Below are positions 9,133 to 17,808 of a stretch of 64,000 bases of DNA, in pieces. Made by a program: the position numbers and the translations under genes. The notes under the pieces are model-generated. The model searched no databases. It saw nothing but the letters and a program-made list of their open reading frames with translations, and was not told the origin of the DNA. Origin of the DNA: Spirochaetota bacterium (GTDB lineage: Bacteria; Spirochaetota; Spirochaetia; Treponematales; UBA12059). The stretch's first letter is position 1, and each line of letters opens with the position of its first letter. Where the stretch lies: contig JAKPPT010000112.1 of the NCBI GenBank assembly GCA_029547205.1, forward strand, positions 1 through 64,000. Reading direction: 5' to 3'.

Positions 9133-10185
9133 ATGATGAAGAAAAAGAAAAAAGTAACGATTAAAGATATCGCTGAATATGCACAAGTTTCCAAAGCAAC
9201 AGTTTCATTTGCTTTTAATATGCCCTGGAAAATTACTCCAGAAACCAGAGAAAAGGTCATGAGAGCTGCTGATGTATTGGGTTATGCGCCTGATCCTGTT
9301 GCGAGGACGCTTGCAACAAAACGTGTCGGAGCAATTGGACTTTTATTGCCGGATCCAATTCAGGAAGCTTTTAAAAATCCATACATGTTTGAAGTGCTGC
9401 AAGGCATTGGCAAAGTGTGTAATGATGAAGATCTTGTTCTTACAATACTTCCGCCCGTAAAAGGTTTATTGAAGCATACTATCAATACAGCTGTTGTAGA
9501 TGGGTTTATAACAATAGGCATTAGTCCTGGTCCGGAAATTCTCTCTATCATAGACAAGCGCCATATACCGTTTGTAACTATTGATGGTGCTGGATTAAGC
9601 AGTTCTGTCAACATTGGGATTGATGATAGCAAAGCAGCATATGATTTAATGAATCTTGTGTTACATGCAGGACATCGCTCTATTGCTGTGATCAGTTTAA
9701 AAATCAGCCTTGATCCGGATGATCCTGGAGAAATATACCGATCGAGAATTGTTCAAAACAGACTTGCTGGTGTTGAAGCTGCATGGAAACAGTTTGTTGA
9801 AGAAACTGGTAAACACATTGCTGTAACAGTTTATTATGCAGATGCAAATCTGGAATCATCACGTTCTGTATTGCAGGCAATGTTTAATGAGGGTATTCGT
9901 CCTGATGCGATCGTATGCTTAAGTGATATTGCAGCACTTGCTGCTTACGATGTTTGTAATCATTTAGGGTATGCAATTCCTGATACAATTTCCATAGCAG
10001 GTTTTGATGGTATAGAGTTAAGCTCGATTATGAGACCATCATTAACAACAGTAGTACAATCGGGATACGAAAAAGGAATAAAAGCAGCTCAGGCAATAGT
10101 AGCGATGATGAAAAATGAACCATCTGAAACTGTGTTACTAAATTATCACTTGTTTTATGGTGATTCAATAAAGAACATACAGTAA
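9133..10185 (+). CDS. LacI-family transcriptional regulator
   Basis: This 350-residue regulator has an N-terminal helix-turn-helix at about residues 8-28 (VTIKDIAEYAQVSKATVSFA), a hinge around 'YAPDPVARTLATKRVGAIG', and a periplasmic-binding-protein-like sensor domain (about 62-345). It starts immediately after the stop of the amylosucrase gene (TAA ATG), so it is made with the operon. It is the obvious candidate to bind the palindrome at 3983-3998 and respond to the imported sugar or a product. Whether it represses or activates is inferred from the family. Confidence 0.92.
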   Translation: MMKKKKKVTIKDIAEYAQVSKATVSFAFNMPWKITPETREKVMRAADVLGYAPDPVARTLATKRVGAIGLLLPDPIQEAFKNPYMFEVLQGIGKVCNDEDLVLTILPPVKGLLKHTINTAVVDGFITIGISPGPEILSIIDKRHIPFVTIDGAGLSSSVNIGIDDSKAAYDLMNLVLHAGHRSIAVISLKISLDPDDPGEIYRSRIVQNRLAGVEAAWKQFVEETGKHIAVTVYYADANLESSRSVLQAMFNEGIRPDAIVCLSDIAALAAYDVCNHLGYAIPDTISIAGFDGIELSSIMRPSLTTVVQSGYEKGIKAAQAIVAMMKNEPSETVLLNYHLFYGDSIKNIQ

Positions 10186-10214
10186 AAAGTATATATTTTT
10201 AAGAGGTGTTGAAC

Positions 10215-11186
10215 ATGATTGTTTGTGTAGGTGAAGCACTGATCGATATGGTTGAAAAATCGGTGCAGCAAGATGTGTGCTTTTTTCCTAAACCTGGCGG
10301 GAGTCCTTATAATACTGCAATGGCTGCAGCACGGGCCGGTGCTACGGTTGGTTTTTTTGGTTCGATTTCTAATGATAGTTTTGGAAGAAAGCTCATGAAC
10401 AGGCTTAGTGAAGAAAATGTTTCGGTAAAGTATGTAAATCAATGCACTGAACCTACTGCTCTCGCTTTTGTTCAAATCCAGGAACATGGTGAACCTGAAT
10501 ATTCTTTTTATTTTAATAAAACATCGATGACAGCTTTTAATGCTGAAAAGACTGTACAGCTCATCAATGATCTCCATGCAATTTCCTGTGTTATGTTTGG
10601 TTCAATATCATTGGTAGTTGAGCCAACAGCGACTTTGTTGGAATCACTCTTACTTTCTATTGTAGGAACACCTTATCGACCACTCATTAGCTTTGATCCA
10701 AACATTCGTCTTCTTGTAATTCGGGATAGAGCTTTATATCTGGAACAGTTTTATAAAATAGTTGCACATGCTGATATAGTTAAAGTGTCACATGCAGATA
10801 TATCGTATGTAATGCCTGAATTGAGTTTGGAAGCAGCACTTGAAGAGTTAACAATGCAAGGACCATCTCTCGTTGTTGGTACACGAGGAAGTCAGGGAGC
10901 CATTTGTATTAAACGTAATGCAGATGGTACGCTCATACGGTGTGAAGTACCTGGTCGTATGGTAACAGTGGCAGATACGGTAGGTGCAGGTGATACCTTC
11001 CATGGTGCATTATTGGCTAAACTACAGTCTATGGGGAAATTGAATAGAGAATCGCTTAATTCTTTAACAAAGGAAGAGCTTGCGCATATTTTAGAGTTTG
11101 CTGTCACTGCTTCTGCATTGGTTTGTACGCGCTATGGTGCAGAACCTCCGAATCTAAAAGAAATTAATGCAATGCTTCTTCAATGA
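10215..11186 (+). CDS. PfkB-family carbohydrate kinase, probable fructokinase
   Basis: This 323-residue kinase shows both PfkB signatures: 'GGSPYNTAMAAARAG' near residues 27-41 and 'DTVGAGDTFHGALL' near 254-267, with the catalytic Asp in GAGD. The ATG at 10215 is preferred over an upstream GTG at 10206 because AGAGG lies 8 bases ahead of it. Its place after the amylosucrase-family enzyme and the LacI regulator fits phosphorylation of the fructose released from sucrose. Other sugars (ribose, 2-keto-gluconate) are possible for this family. Its last 23 bases overlap the end of the opposing GH13 gene. Confidence 0.88.
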   Translation: MIVCVGEALIDMVEKSVQQDVCFFPKPGGSPYNTAMAAARAGATVGFFGSISNDSFGRKLMNRLSEENVSVKYVNQCTEPTALAFVQIQEHGEPEYSFYFNKTSMTAFNAEKTVQLINDLHAISCVMFGSISLVVEPTATLLESLLLSIVGTPYRPLISFDPNIRLLVIRDRALYLEQFYKIVAHADIVKVSHADISYVMPELSLEAALEELTMQGPSLVVGTRGSQGAICIKRNADGTLIRCEVPGRMVTVADTVGAGDTFHGALLAKLQSMGKLNRESLNSLTKEELAHILEFAVTASALVCTRYGAEPPNLKEINAMLLQ

Positions 11187-12495
11187 GGAGACAGTTTTCC
11201 GGTAACATAATTTTTCCGCTCAATGTTATGTGTTTATTTTCAAAAAGCTCTTTTCCTGAAATTGTTCCAGGTATTGTAATATAACCCTTGTGTGCATTGA
11301 GATTGCAGAGAGCGTGCCATTGGGTGTGTTCGCCTCTTCTTGTTAAAAGAATAATCCCATCGCCATATGCAGTGTATGAAAAAGCTGTTTTATGTGTTTT
11401 AATTTGCTGAGTGAGCGAAAAACAATGTGTAAAAAATGTGTAAAATTCATTGTTTTTAGTTTCCCATGGCACAGGCTGTTTTTCAAACAGTGACGGATAA
11501 TCGCTAATACCCCATTCCTGTCCCATATAGACAAATGTATGACCAGGCAAAAATTGATAAAATAATGTCCAGGCTTTGAGCATATCAATATCTTTGAATC
11601 GCCATGCTGCACGTTTTTGATCATGGTTTTCAAGAAAACGAATCTTTTGTGCCGAAGCAGGATACAGTGCTTGCTGAAGCTGCACGTGATCAAGATAGGC
11701 AGTAATGTTTTTTTGCCCTGCCCATACCTGTTCTAAAATTTCAAAACCGTCATAGTCATACGAAAGATCAAATGCTCTGTGAATTTCAGGGTCAGACCAT
11801 GCATTGTATCCCATTTCGCGCAATTTTATTATGAAAGAAGGATGTACACTCTCTGCAAGCCAGAGTGTAGGTCGATCATCACGTGCTGTTGTGTCATTAT
11901 ACCGATTAATATGCAATCGAGCTTGTTCCCAGAAATCAACTGGTATAAGGGAGGCTACATCACAGCGAAATCCATCGACACCTAAGGTGCGCCAGTAATC
12001 AAGTGTATCAATAAGCTCGTTCCAGAGACCCGACTGTGATGCATTGCTCATGTAATCAAAATCAATCACATCGGACCAATCTGCACACTTCCTGCCAGCT
12101 GAGCCATTAGCTGCCTTCATAAACCATTCGGGATGTTGTTGCGCTAATACTGAATCCGGTGCAGTATGGTTGAATACAACATCAATCATGAGCTTAAGTC
12201 CTGCATTGTGTACAGCATCGATAAAAGCTTGAAAATCTGCAAGTGTACCAAGTTCAGGGTTTATAGCGCGGTAATCCTGTATTGCATAGGGACTGCCTAA
12301 ACTGCCTTTTCTATTCTGTTTTCCAATAGGATGAATTGGTGTTATGTATACCCAGGAACAACCAAGCTGTTTGATTTCATCGAGTTTAGAAATTGCAGAA
12401 CGGAATGTACCTTCTTTTGTATAATTGCGGAGATATATCTGATACAAAGCTGTAGTTTCGGGAATTTTGTGTAGTACTGGATGTGTATGATTCAT
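11164..12495 (-). CDS. GH13 alpha-amylase-family enzyme, cytoplasmic
   Basis: This 443-residue protein has no signal peptide. It carries the GH13 barrel motifs: 'DVVFNH' (105-110), nucleophile Asp179 in GFRCDVAS, acid/base Glu215 in WLAESV, and Asp292 in FLENHD. AAGGAG precedes the ATG by 5 bases. It is transcribed towards the sugar operon and overlaps the end of the pfkB-type gene by 23 bases. It could hydrolyse or rearrange intracellular alpha-glucan or maltodextrin, including any glucan made by the amylosucrase-family enzyme. The exact substrate cannot be assigned. Confidence 0.88.
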   Translation of the reverse strand: MNHTHPVLHKIPETTALYQIYLRNYTKEGTFRSAISKLDEIKQLGCSWVYITPIHPIGKQNRKGSLGSPYAIQDYRAINPELGTLADFQAFIDAVHNAGLKLMIDVVFNHTAPDSVLAQQHPEWFMKAANGSAGRKCADWSDVIDFDYMSNASQSGLWNELIDTLDYWRTLGVDGFRCDVASLIPVDFWEQARLHINRYNDTTARDDRPTLWLAESVHPSFIIKLREMGYNAWSDPEIHRAFDLSYDYDGFEILEQVWAGQKNITAYLDHVQLQQALYPASAQKIRFLENHDQKRAAWRFKDIDMLKAWTLFYQFLPGHTFVYMGQEWGISDYPSLFEKQPVPWETKNNEFYTFFTHCFSLTQQIKTHKTAFSYTAYGDGIILLTRRGEHTQWHALCNLNAHKGYITIPGTISGKELFENKHITLSGKIMLPENCLLIEEALH

Positions 12496-12584
12496 AGTTT
12501 GCTCCTTATGGTTTGTATAGTATCATAAAAACCAGGAAAGTAGATATATTGTATACTATAATGAATTGCACAGAAAGGTTGTTT

Positions 12585-14156
12585 ATGCACATAAAATTCT
12601 GGTTTACAAAAATACTGAGGCTGCTGTTTATCAGCACTTTACTTGTATTGGTGACAGCATGTTCTGAACATAATTTTTTTGTTGTTGTATCTGACAATTA
12701 TAATGAACTTGCAGAAAAGTATCCAGTTTTGAAAAAACACGGTTTTACAGTAATGACACAGAGTGCTTACAGTGCTCTTGGAAAAGAAAACAATCATGTA
12801 AAGCTCGAATTGTATGAGGCCGAGCCTTTTGAAACAGTGCCGGAACAGTTTATCTGTATAGGTCAGGAAATTTGGGTTCCGGCTGTACCGCTCCACAGTA
12901 TGAAAATCAGTATAAGCAAACAGGAACTCAATGCATATTTTATAGATAAACTTGGTCTACCAGCTGATGTCATTCTATTACCCTTACAGAAACTTTCGCT
13001 TCCATTCAAAGCAATACCTATTGAGGGAAGCTATATCAATGATTCGGATTATCCGCTGGTATGCAAACTGTATGCGCATCTCACAGTAAATGGCAATGAA
13101 GAATCGCTTGAAACAGAAAGGGAAAAATTTTTCTTCAGTACAGCACAGCACGCATGGAATGAAAAACAATTTTCAATTTTTGTTAAGGCTGTACAGGATT
13201 GGTTAATGGGTACTGGCCACCGTACAGAAAAGCTTTTTAGTGAAGGAGAGTCTCTCGAGTGGGTTGTTGCAGTCGGTGATGTAATGTTGGGGAGAGGAAT
13301 AGATGAACGGTTAAAACGAGAAGGTGTTGAAGCAGTATTTACTGATACACTACCACATCTAAAGCAGGGAGCTATCACCGCTTGCAATTTTGAAGCTTCA
13401 CTTTCGCAGGGGAAAGGACCCATTCCAAAATCATATAATTTTTTTGTACCTCCCTGGGCGCTTTCCTATCTGAAAGAGGCTGGCTTTACGTATCTAACAT
13501 TAACAAATAATCATGTCTGGGATTATGGTATTGATGGTTTTATTGAAACGCTTGTTCATATACAAGAGTCAGGTCTTGCAACCAGCGGTGCAGGAATGAA
13601 TCTTGAAGAAGCAGAAAAGCCCTGGTTTATTGAAAAAGGAACGACCAGGTTTTGTGTGCTTTCTGTAGCAGCCTATCCTCAGGAAAAAAATGGATTTAAT
13701 GGAAAGGAGCTTGCTTCGGCAGGAAAACATACTCCAGGTATTTTATTTTCCGGTAAAGGTGCAGAAGCCGCCATGGAGAAATATTTTAGTACCAATACGT
13801 TTAATATAGTGTTTGTACATGGTGGCATTGAAGGTTCAAGTGTGCCTGGTGCTGAGTATGAAAATCTCTATCGCTCATTTGTTGATCGTGGTGCCAATCT
13901 GGTAATTGGAAGCCATCCTCATATACTCCAGCGAATGGAAGCGTATAATGGAGCGCTCATAGCCTATAGTCTTGGAGATTTTTTATTTGCAGAAATGGAT
14001 GATGTTCCAGGCGGAGAAGACGGTTTAATTTTGAAGGTTGGCATAGTGAGAGGAAAAATTGTTTATGTGGAAGCGGTTCCTGTAAAATTGTCTTATATTG
14101 ATGTTCGTGTAAAGCATGATGTGCATGAGCTTGCACAATTTATGTCATTACAATAA
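12585..14156 (+). CDS. CapA-family (poly-gamma-glutamate capsule-type) lipoprotein
   Basis: This 523-residue lipoprotein has lipobox VTAC with Cys26. The start at 12585 is chosen because AAAGG lies about 6 bases upstream and the signal peptide follows directly; a longer frame exists. The C-terminal ~300 residues match the CapA metallophosphatase-like fold: '[12 protein letters not shown]', 'CNFEASLS', '[11 protein letters not shown]', 'VFVHGGIE', '[13 protein letters not shown]' and 'SLGDFLF'. About 220 residues of unrecognised sequence lie between the lipid anchor and this domain, longer than in many relatives. The family is named for capsule synthesis, but the activity of most members is unknown. 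Confidence 0.85.
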   Translation: MHIKFWFTKILRLLFISTLLVLVTACSEHNFFVVVSDNYNELAEKYPVLKKHGFTVMTQSAYSALGKENNHVKLELYEAEPFETVPEQFICIGQEIWVPAVPLHSMKISISKQELNAYFIDKLGLPADVILLPLQKLSLPFKAIPIEGSYINDSDYPLVCKLYAHLTVNGNEESLETEREKFFFSTAQHAWNEKQFSIFVKAVQDWLMGTGHRTEKLFSEGESLEWVVAVGDVMLGRGIDERLKREGVEAVFTDTLPHLKQGAITACNFEASLSQGKGPIPKSYNFFVPPWALSYLKEAGFTYLTLTNNHVWDYGIDGFIETLVHIQESGLATSGAGMNLEEAEKPWFIEKGTTRFCVLSVAAYPQEKNGFNGKELASAGKHTPGILFSGKGAEAAMEKYFSTNTFNIVFVHGGIEGSSVPGAEYENLYRSFVDRGANLVIGSHPHILQRMEAYNGALIAYSLGDFLFAEMDDVPGGEDGLILKVGIVRGKIVYVEAVPVKLSYIDVRVKHDVHELAQFMSLQ

Positions 14157-14179
14157 GATGTCGAGAACAAGGAGAGAGT

Positions 14180-14683
14180 ATGTCAGCAAAAGTACAGCTT
14201 GAAACAAATTTTGGAAACATAGTGATTGCTTTATTTCCCGAGAAAGCGCCTGAGACAGTTAAAAACTTTTTGGGGTATGTACAGGATGGATTTTATAATG
14301 GAGTTATTTTTCATCGGGTAATTCCGGGCTTTATGATTCAAGGTGGTGGTTTTGAACCTGGTATGAAACAAAAAAAGACGAAAGACCCAATTAAAAATGA
14401 AGCGGATAATAAGCTGAGTAATAAACGTGGTACTATAGCTATGGCACGTACCAGTATTGTAAATTCTGCGACTGCACAGTTTTTTATTAATCTAAAGGAT
14501 AATTTTTTCCTGGACCATAAGAGCAAAAAGCCGGAAGAATTTGGTTATGCAGTTTTTGGAGAAGTTCTGGAAGGAATGGATGTTGTTGATGCAATTGCTC
14601 AGGTAAAAACAGGATCACGTGGTTTTCATAATGATGTTCCTGTTGAGGATGTGGTGATAACTCAAGCTCGGATTATAGACTAA
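14180..14683 (+). CDS. Cyclophilin-type peptidyl-prolyl cis-trans isomerase
   Basis: This 167-residue protein has the single-domain cyclophilin motifs: '[14 protein letters not shown]' with the catalytic Arg, 'GTIAMART', '[10 protein letters not shown]' and '[14 protein letters not shown]'. It has no signal peptide, so it is a cytoplasmic foldase. AAGGAGAG precedes the ATG. It lies 23 bases after the CapA-like gene and may share its transcript. Its end is 11 bases from the end of the convergent REC-PP2C gene. Confidence 0.95.
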   Translation: MSAKVQLETNFGNIVIALFPEKAPETVKNFLGYVQDGFYNGVIFHRVIPGFMIQGGGFEPGMKQKKTKDPIKNEADNKLSNKRGTIAMARTSIVNSATAQFFINLKDNFFLDHKSKKPEEFGYAVFGEVLEGMDVVDAIAQVKTGSRGFHNDVPVEDVVITQARIID

Positions 14684-14694
14684 TTTTTATATTA

Positions 14695-15849
14695 CTAAAA
14701 ATGTATTAGCATTAAAGTTGCATCATCTTTAAATTGTTTTGCTTCTTGTTTGTTTTGCAGGTAATCCATTAATGTTTGAATAGGCGTGCCTGCTGCAATG
14801 ATGTTAGCAAGCTGCATGTATAACTCATTGTTTACCGATGCTGCATTTTTGTATTCAGTAATTCCATCGGTCATGAGCGCAATGGAGTCTCCTTTTTGCA
14901 TGGAAAGCTGATGTTCGATATAGGATGAATCGGGAGAAAACCCTAATGCTGGCCCATCCTGGAAAAAATATTCAAACGCACCTGAACTATAAGCAATAAG
15001 CACAGGCGGCAGTCCTGCATTTGAGAGTTTTATTTGTTTTTTTGCAGGATCAATAAACAGGGCGGAAAAAGCAATAATAGTGTCAGGGGAAGCGGTAAGC
15101 AAGAGCAGAATCTCTTTGTTGAGTTTTGCCAAAAAATCTCTGGGTGATGTGAAATTAAAATCACCTAAGAGACGCTGGCTCTGTATGAGTGTTTTGAGCA
15201 TCACTGTAACAAGTGCTGGTTTGATACCGTGTCCTGCAACATCTCCCATAAGAACAATAACCTTTCCATCATGGAGTGTAAAAGCATCATAGTAATCACC
15301 GCCGCAACCAATAGTTTTCTGTGGGTGATACTCTACTGAAATAAATGGATATGCAGGCGCTGTGTCATGCAGATTGAGCATGGCTTTTTGAAAAGCGCTG
15401 GCAGTTGCAAGCTGTTTTTCAATTTCGATGCGTAATCGGGCATTTTCTTTTTTAAGTTTAAATTCAGCAAGGGAACTTTCTACTTCAGAGAACAGTCTAT
15501 CTTGATCCCACGGTTTTGGAAGCAGGCTTCGAATATTGGCAGATACAGCTCGCCTGATATCATCCATGTCTGAGTATGCGGTGAGCAGTGTTGTCTGTAT
15601 GTCCTTATCAAAGGATCGGATCTGTTCGAGCAGCTCTGCTCCATTCATACCGGGCATACGTAAATCAGAAATGACCATAAAAACACTTTCTTGATTGTTT
15701 TTAATATATTCTAATCCTTGTAAAGGATTTTGAAATGTTTTGATAGAAAATTCTATTTCTGGATGCTTAATTCGTATTTCACGCTCAAGTGCTTTGGTAA
15801 CACGCTGTTCGTCATCAATAATGACTAATTGCAGATTAGTTTCATCCAT
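14695..15849 (-). CDS. Response regulator with PP2C-type (RsbU/SpoIIE) phosphatase output
   Basis: This 384-residue protein has an N-terminal receiver domain (about 7-125) with acidic pair Asp12-Asp13 and phospho-acceptor Asp62 in VISDLRMPGMNG. A coiled linker (130-160) leads to a PPM/SpoIIE phosphatase domain with metal-binding 'GGDYYDAF' and 'MGDVAGHG'. Such proteins usually dephosphorylate an anti-sigma-factor antagonist when the receiver is activated. The start follows AAGGAG. It is divergent from a histidine kinase gene 118 bases away, its likely partner. No anti-sigma factor or antagonist gene was recognised nearby. Confidence 0.92.
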   Translation of the reverse strand: MDETNLQLVIIDDEQRVTKALEREIRIKHPEIEFSIKTFQNPLQGLEYIKNNQESVFMVISDLRMPGMNGAELLEQIRSFDKDIQTTLLTAYSDMDDIRRAVSANIRSLLPKPWDQDRLFSEVESSLAEFKLKKENARLRIEIEKQLATASAFQKAMLNLHDTAPAYPFISVEYHPQKTIGCGGDYYDAFTLHDGKVIVLMGDVAGHGIKPALVTVMLKTLIQSQRLLGDFNFTSPRDFLAKLNKEILLLLTASPDTIIAFSALFIDPAKKQIKLSNAGLPPVLIAYSSGAFEYFFQDGPALGFSPDSSYIEHQLSMQKGDSIALMTDGITEYKNAASVNNELYMQLANIIAAGTPIQTLMDYLQNKQEAKQFKDDATLMLIHF

Positions 15850-15876
15850 ACTTTTTCTCCTTAAAATTTAATTGCG

Positions 15877-15906
15877 ATTATAGCATAGAATTTTAAAATT
15901 TGTAAA
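15877..15906 (-). promoter_or_regulatory. Promoter of the REC-PP2C gene
   Basis: Read on the minus strand, TTTACA (15906-15901) and TATAAT (15882-15877) are separated by 18 bases. The -10 box matches consensus fully and the -35 box at 5 of 6. The leader to the start at 15849 is about 20 bases and holds AAGGAG. Confidence 0.65.
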
Positions 15907-15933
15907 AAATGTATGAACATGCATTCTTTTTGC

Positions 15934-15961
15934 TTGCTATTAAAGGTGAGACAGGTATACT
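15934..15961 (+). promoter_or_regulatory. Promoter of the histidine kinase gene, abutting its ATG
   Basis: TTGCTA (15934-15939) and TATACT (15956-15961) are separated by 16 bases. The ATG at 15968 falls exactly where transcription would be expected to begin, seven bases after the -10 box, and no ribosome-binding sequence lies between. The message may be leaderless. Confidence 0.5.
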
Positions 15962-15967
15962 GCAAGT

Positions 15968-17749
15968 ATGGAATATAGATTTTTTCTGGTGCTGGCACCT
16001 ATTACTGTTTTATTGCTTGTTGTTGTACTTGCCCTGCTATGGAAATTTAAATCTGAACCAACAGCTCGTGCGTTGGCTTGGTATGCGCTACTTTGTATCT
16101 GGCTTATTGTAATGAATAGTGCAGAACAGCTTGCTTCCACAAAGGAATTGACACTACTTTTTGCAAAACTTTCGTATATCAGTTTTCTGCTTCTGCCGCT
16201 TTCGTTTGCAAGATTTTGTCTCAGATATACAGGCCACGATAAGTATTTTCCTGCAGCACTCTGGGAGATTTTAATTATCACTGCATTGCTCTGCTATGTA
16301 ATGGTAATAACGAATGATCTCCATCATTTATTTTGGCGAGAGATTAAGTTTGTAGAAGTACAGGGATTGCTAATAATGAAGTCAAAATATGGCCCGTTTT
16401 TTTGGCTGACTGCTGGTTATTGCTGGTCAATCATGTCGATGGCAATGATATTTGTACTGCGGGCTTATAATTTGCGGTTGGGATTACACCGCTTGCGTTC
16501 AATCTGGATACTGATAGGTCTCCACTTGCCTGCGGTAGCCAATTTTATCTACGTATTAAAGCTTGCACCAGCTATTCAAAAAGACTACACGCCAATCGGT
16601 TTTGGTTTTTCTGTTATAGCATTTTTTATTGGCGCTTTTATGGTACGCGCAATAAAAATTGTGCCAATGGCACGAGGTGTGGTACTTGAGGAACTGGATG
16701 AAGGATATATTTTTTTAGATACTTCAGGACGGCTTACAGACTATAATAGATATGCAGGGTGTTTGTTGCATATAAGCGATAGTATGATCGGAAAGCTCTT
16801 TTCGGATTTGCCACAGCTAGAACTTCTCGATAGAGCATTCGTTATCAGTGCAGAAGAAAAAAGTATGTTTGCATCGGGAGAAACAATTTCCTGGACGATC
16901 CATCAAAATGAGAATGTCTATCTAATTAAGCTTCGAGTGATATATGGAAAATCTGGTTTGCGAGGAACAGCAATTCTTATCAGTGATATAACTGAGCGAA
17001 GCAAAATGCAGTTTGAAATAGAAACAGCAAGAGCAAATATATTAAAGCGGGAACGTTTTGCGGTAATAGGGCGGCTTGCTGCTGATATTGCACATGAAAT
17101 TAACAATCCCCTTGGATTTGTTTGGAGCGATTTCCGCTCGCTGCAGGCTATCTGTAAACAAAAAGAAGCAGAAGGCTGTTTTACACAGGAAGCTAAAGAG
17201 ATACTCCAGGAAATTGGTGAGGGGTTATCTCGTATTGATTGCGTTGTAAAGAGCTTGCTAGAATACTCTCGACGAGGGGCAAAGCTAGATTATGCGCCCG
17301 CTCCGTACGACATCGCACAGGGAATACTTGCTGCAATTGAGCTTGCTCGTGGCGATTTTGATCGCTTTGCAACAATTGAACTGGAAATGGAGCAGGTTCC
17401 ACAGATTATTGCCAAAGGTAATGAAATTGATCAAGTTATACTCAATATTATTCGGAATGCTGTTGATGCAGTCAGCGAACGTTTTTGCCCCGAATTAAAA
17501 AATGGTCAAATGTGTATTGATTTAAGCCAAAAATCTGGGCTCATCCATGTATCGCTGTATCAGGATGGCAGTGATGTAGTCTGCGAAATATCCAATAATG
17601 GCCCGCCAATACGGCAAGAAGATGCAGAACGAATATTTGAGGCTTTTTTTCCCACAAAGGATGAGCGACGAGGGACAGGTCTGGGTTTGTCAATTGCCCG
17701 GGAAATTATTGAGGAACACCACAAAGGTACATTGCGACTCAAGCAGTGA
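15968..17749 (+). CDS. Membrane sensor histidine kinase, cut short by an in-frame TGA
   Basis: The 593-residue product has about seven N-terminal membrane helices (1-230), a PAS-like region (about 240-350), a dimerisation helix with phospho-accepting His376 in HEINNP, and an ATPase domain with N box (NIIRNAVDAV), G1 and 'GTGLGLSIA'. The frame stops at TGA 17747-17749, but the next 17 codons in the same frame (17750-17800, then TAG) read DPVTFEIRLPINSENTQ, exactly the last strand expected of this ATPase fold. The kinase therefore seems truncated by one nonsense change or a sequencing error. It is divergent from the REC-PP2C gene, its likely target. Confidence 0.9.
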   Translation: MEYRFFLVLAPITVLLLVVVLALLWKFKSEPTARALAWYALLCIWLIVMNSAEQLASTKELTLLFAKLSYISFLLLPLSFARFCLRYTGHDKYFPAALWEILIITALLCYVMVITNDLHHLFWREIKFVEVQGLLIMKSKYGPFFWLTAGYCWSIMSMAMIFVLRAYNLRLGLHRLRSIWILIGLHLPAVANFIYVLKLAPAIQKDYTPIGFGFSVIAFFIGAFMVRAIKIVPMARGVVLEELDEGYIFLDTSGRLTDYNRYAGCLLHISDSMIGKLFSDLPQLELLDRAFVISAEEKSMFASGETISWTIHQNENVYLIKLRVIYGKSGLRGTAILISDITERSKMQFEIETARANILKRERFAVIGRLAADIAHEINNPLGFVWSDFRSLQAICKQKEAEGCFTQEAKEILQEIGEGLSRIDCVVKSLLEYSRRGAKLDYAPAPYDIAQGILAAIELARGDFDRFATIELEMEQVPQIIAKGNEIDQVILNIIRNAVDAVSERFCPELKNGQMCIDLSQKSGLIHVSLYQDGSDVVCEISNNGPPIRQEDAERIFEAFFPTKDERRGTGLGLSIAREIIEEHHKGTLRLKQ

Positions 17750-17803
17750 GATCCAGTAACCTTCGAGATTCGGCTGCCTATCAATTCTGAAAATACGCAA
17801 TAG
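17750..17803 (+). pseudogene. Stranded C-terminal tail of the histidine kinase
   Basis: Seventeen in-frame codons after the TGA at 17747, ending in TAG, encode DPVTFEIRLPINSENTQ. The FEIRLP segment is the usual final beta-strand of histidine kinase ATPase domains. The segment ends six bases before the end of the convergent proC gene. Confidence 0.75.
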
Positions 17804-17808
17804 GACTT

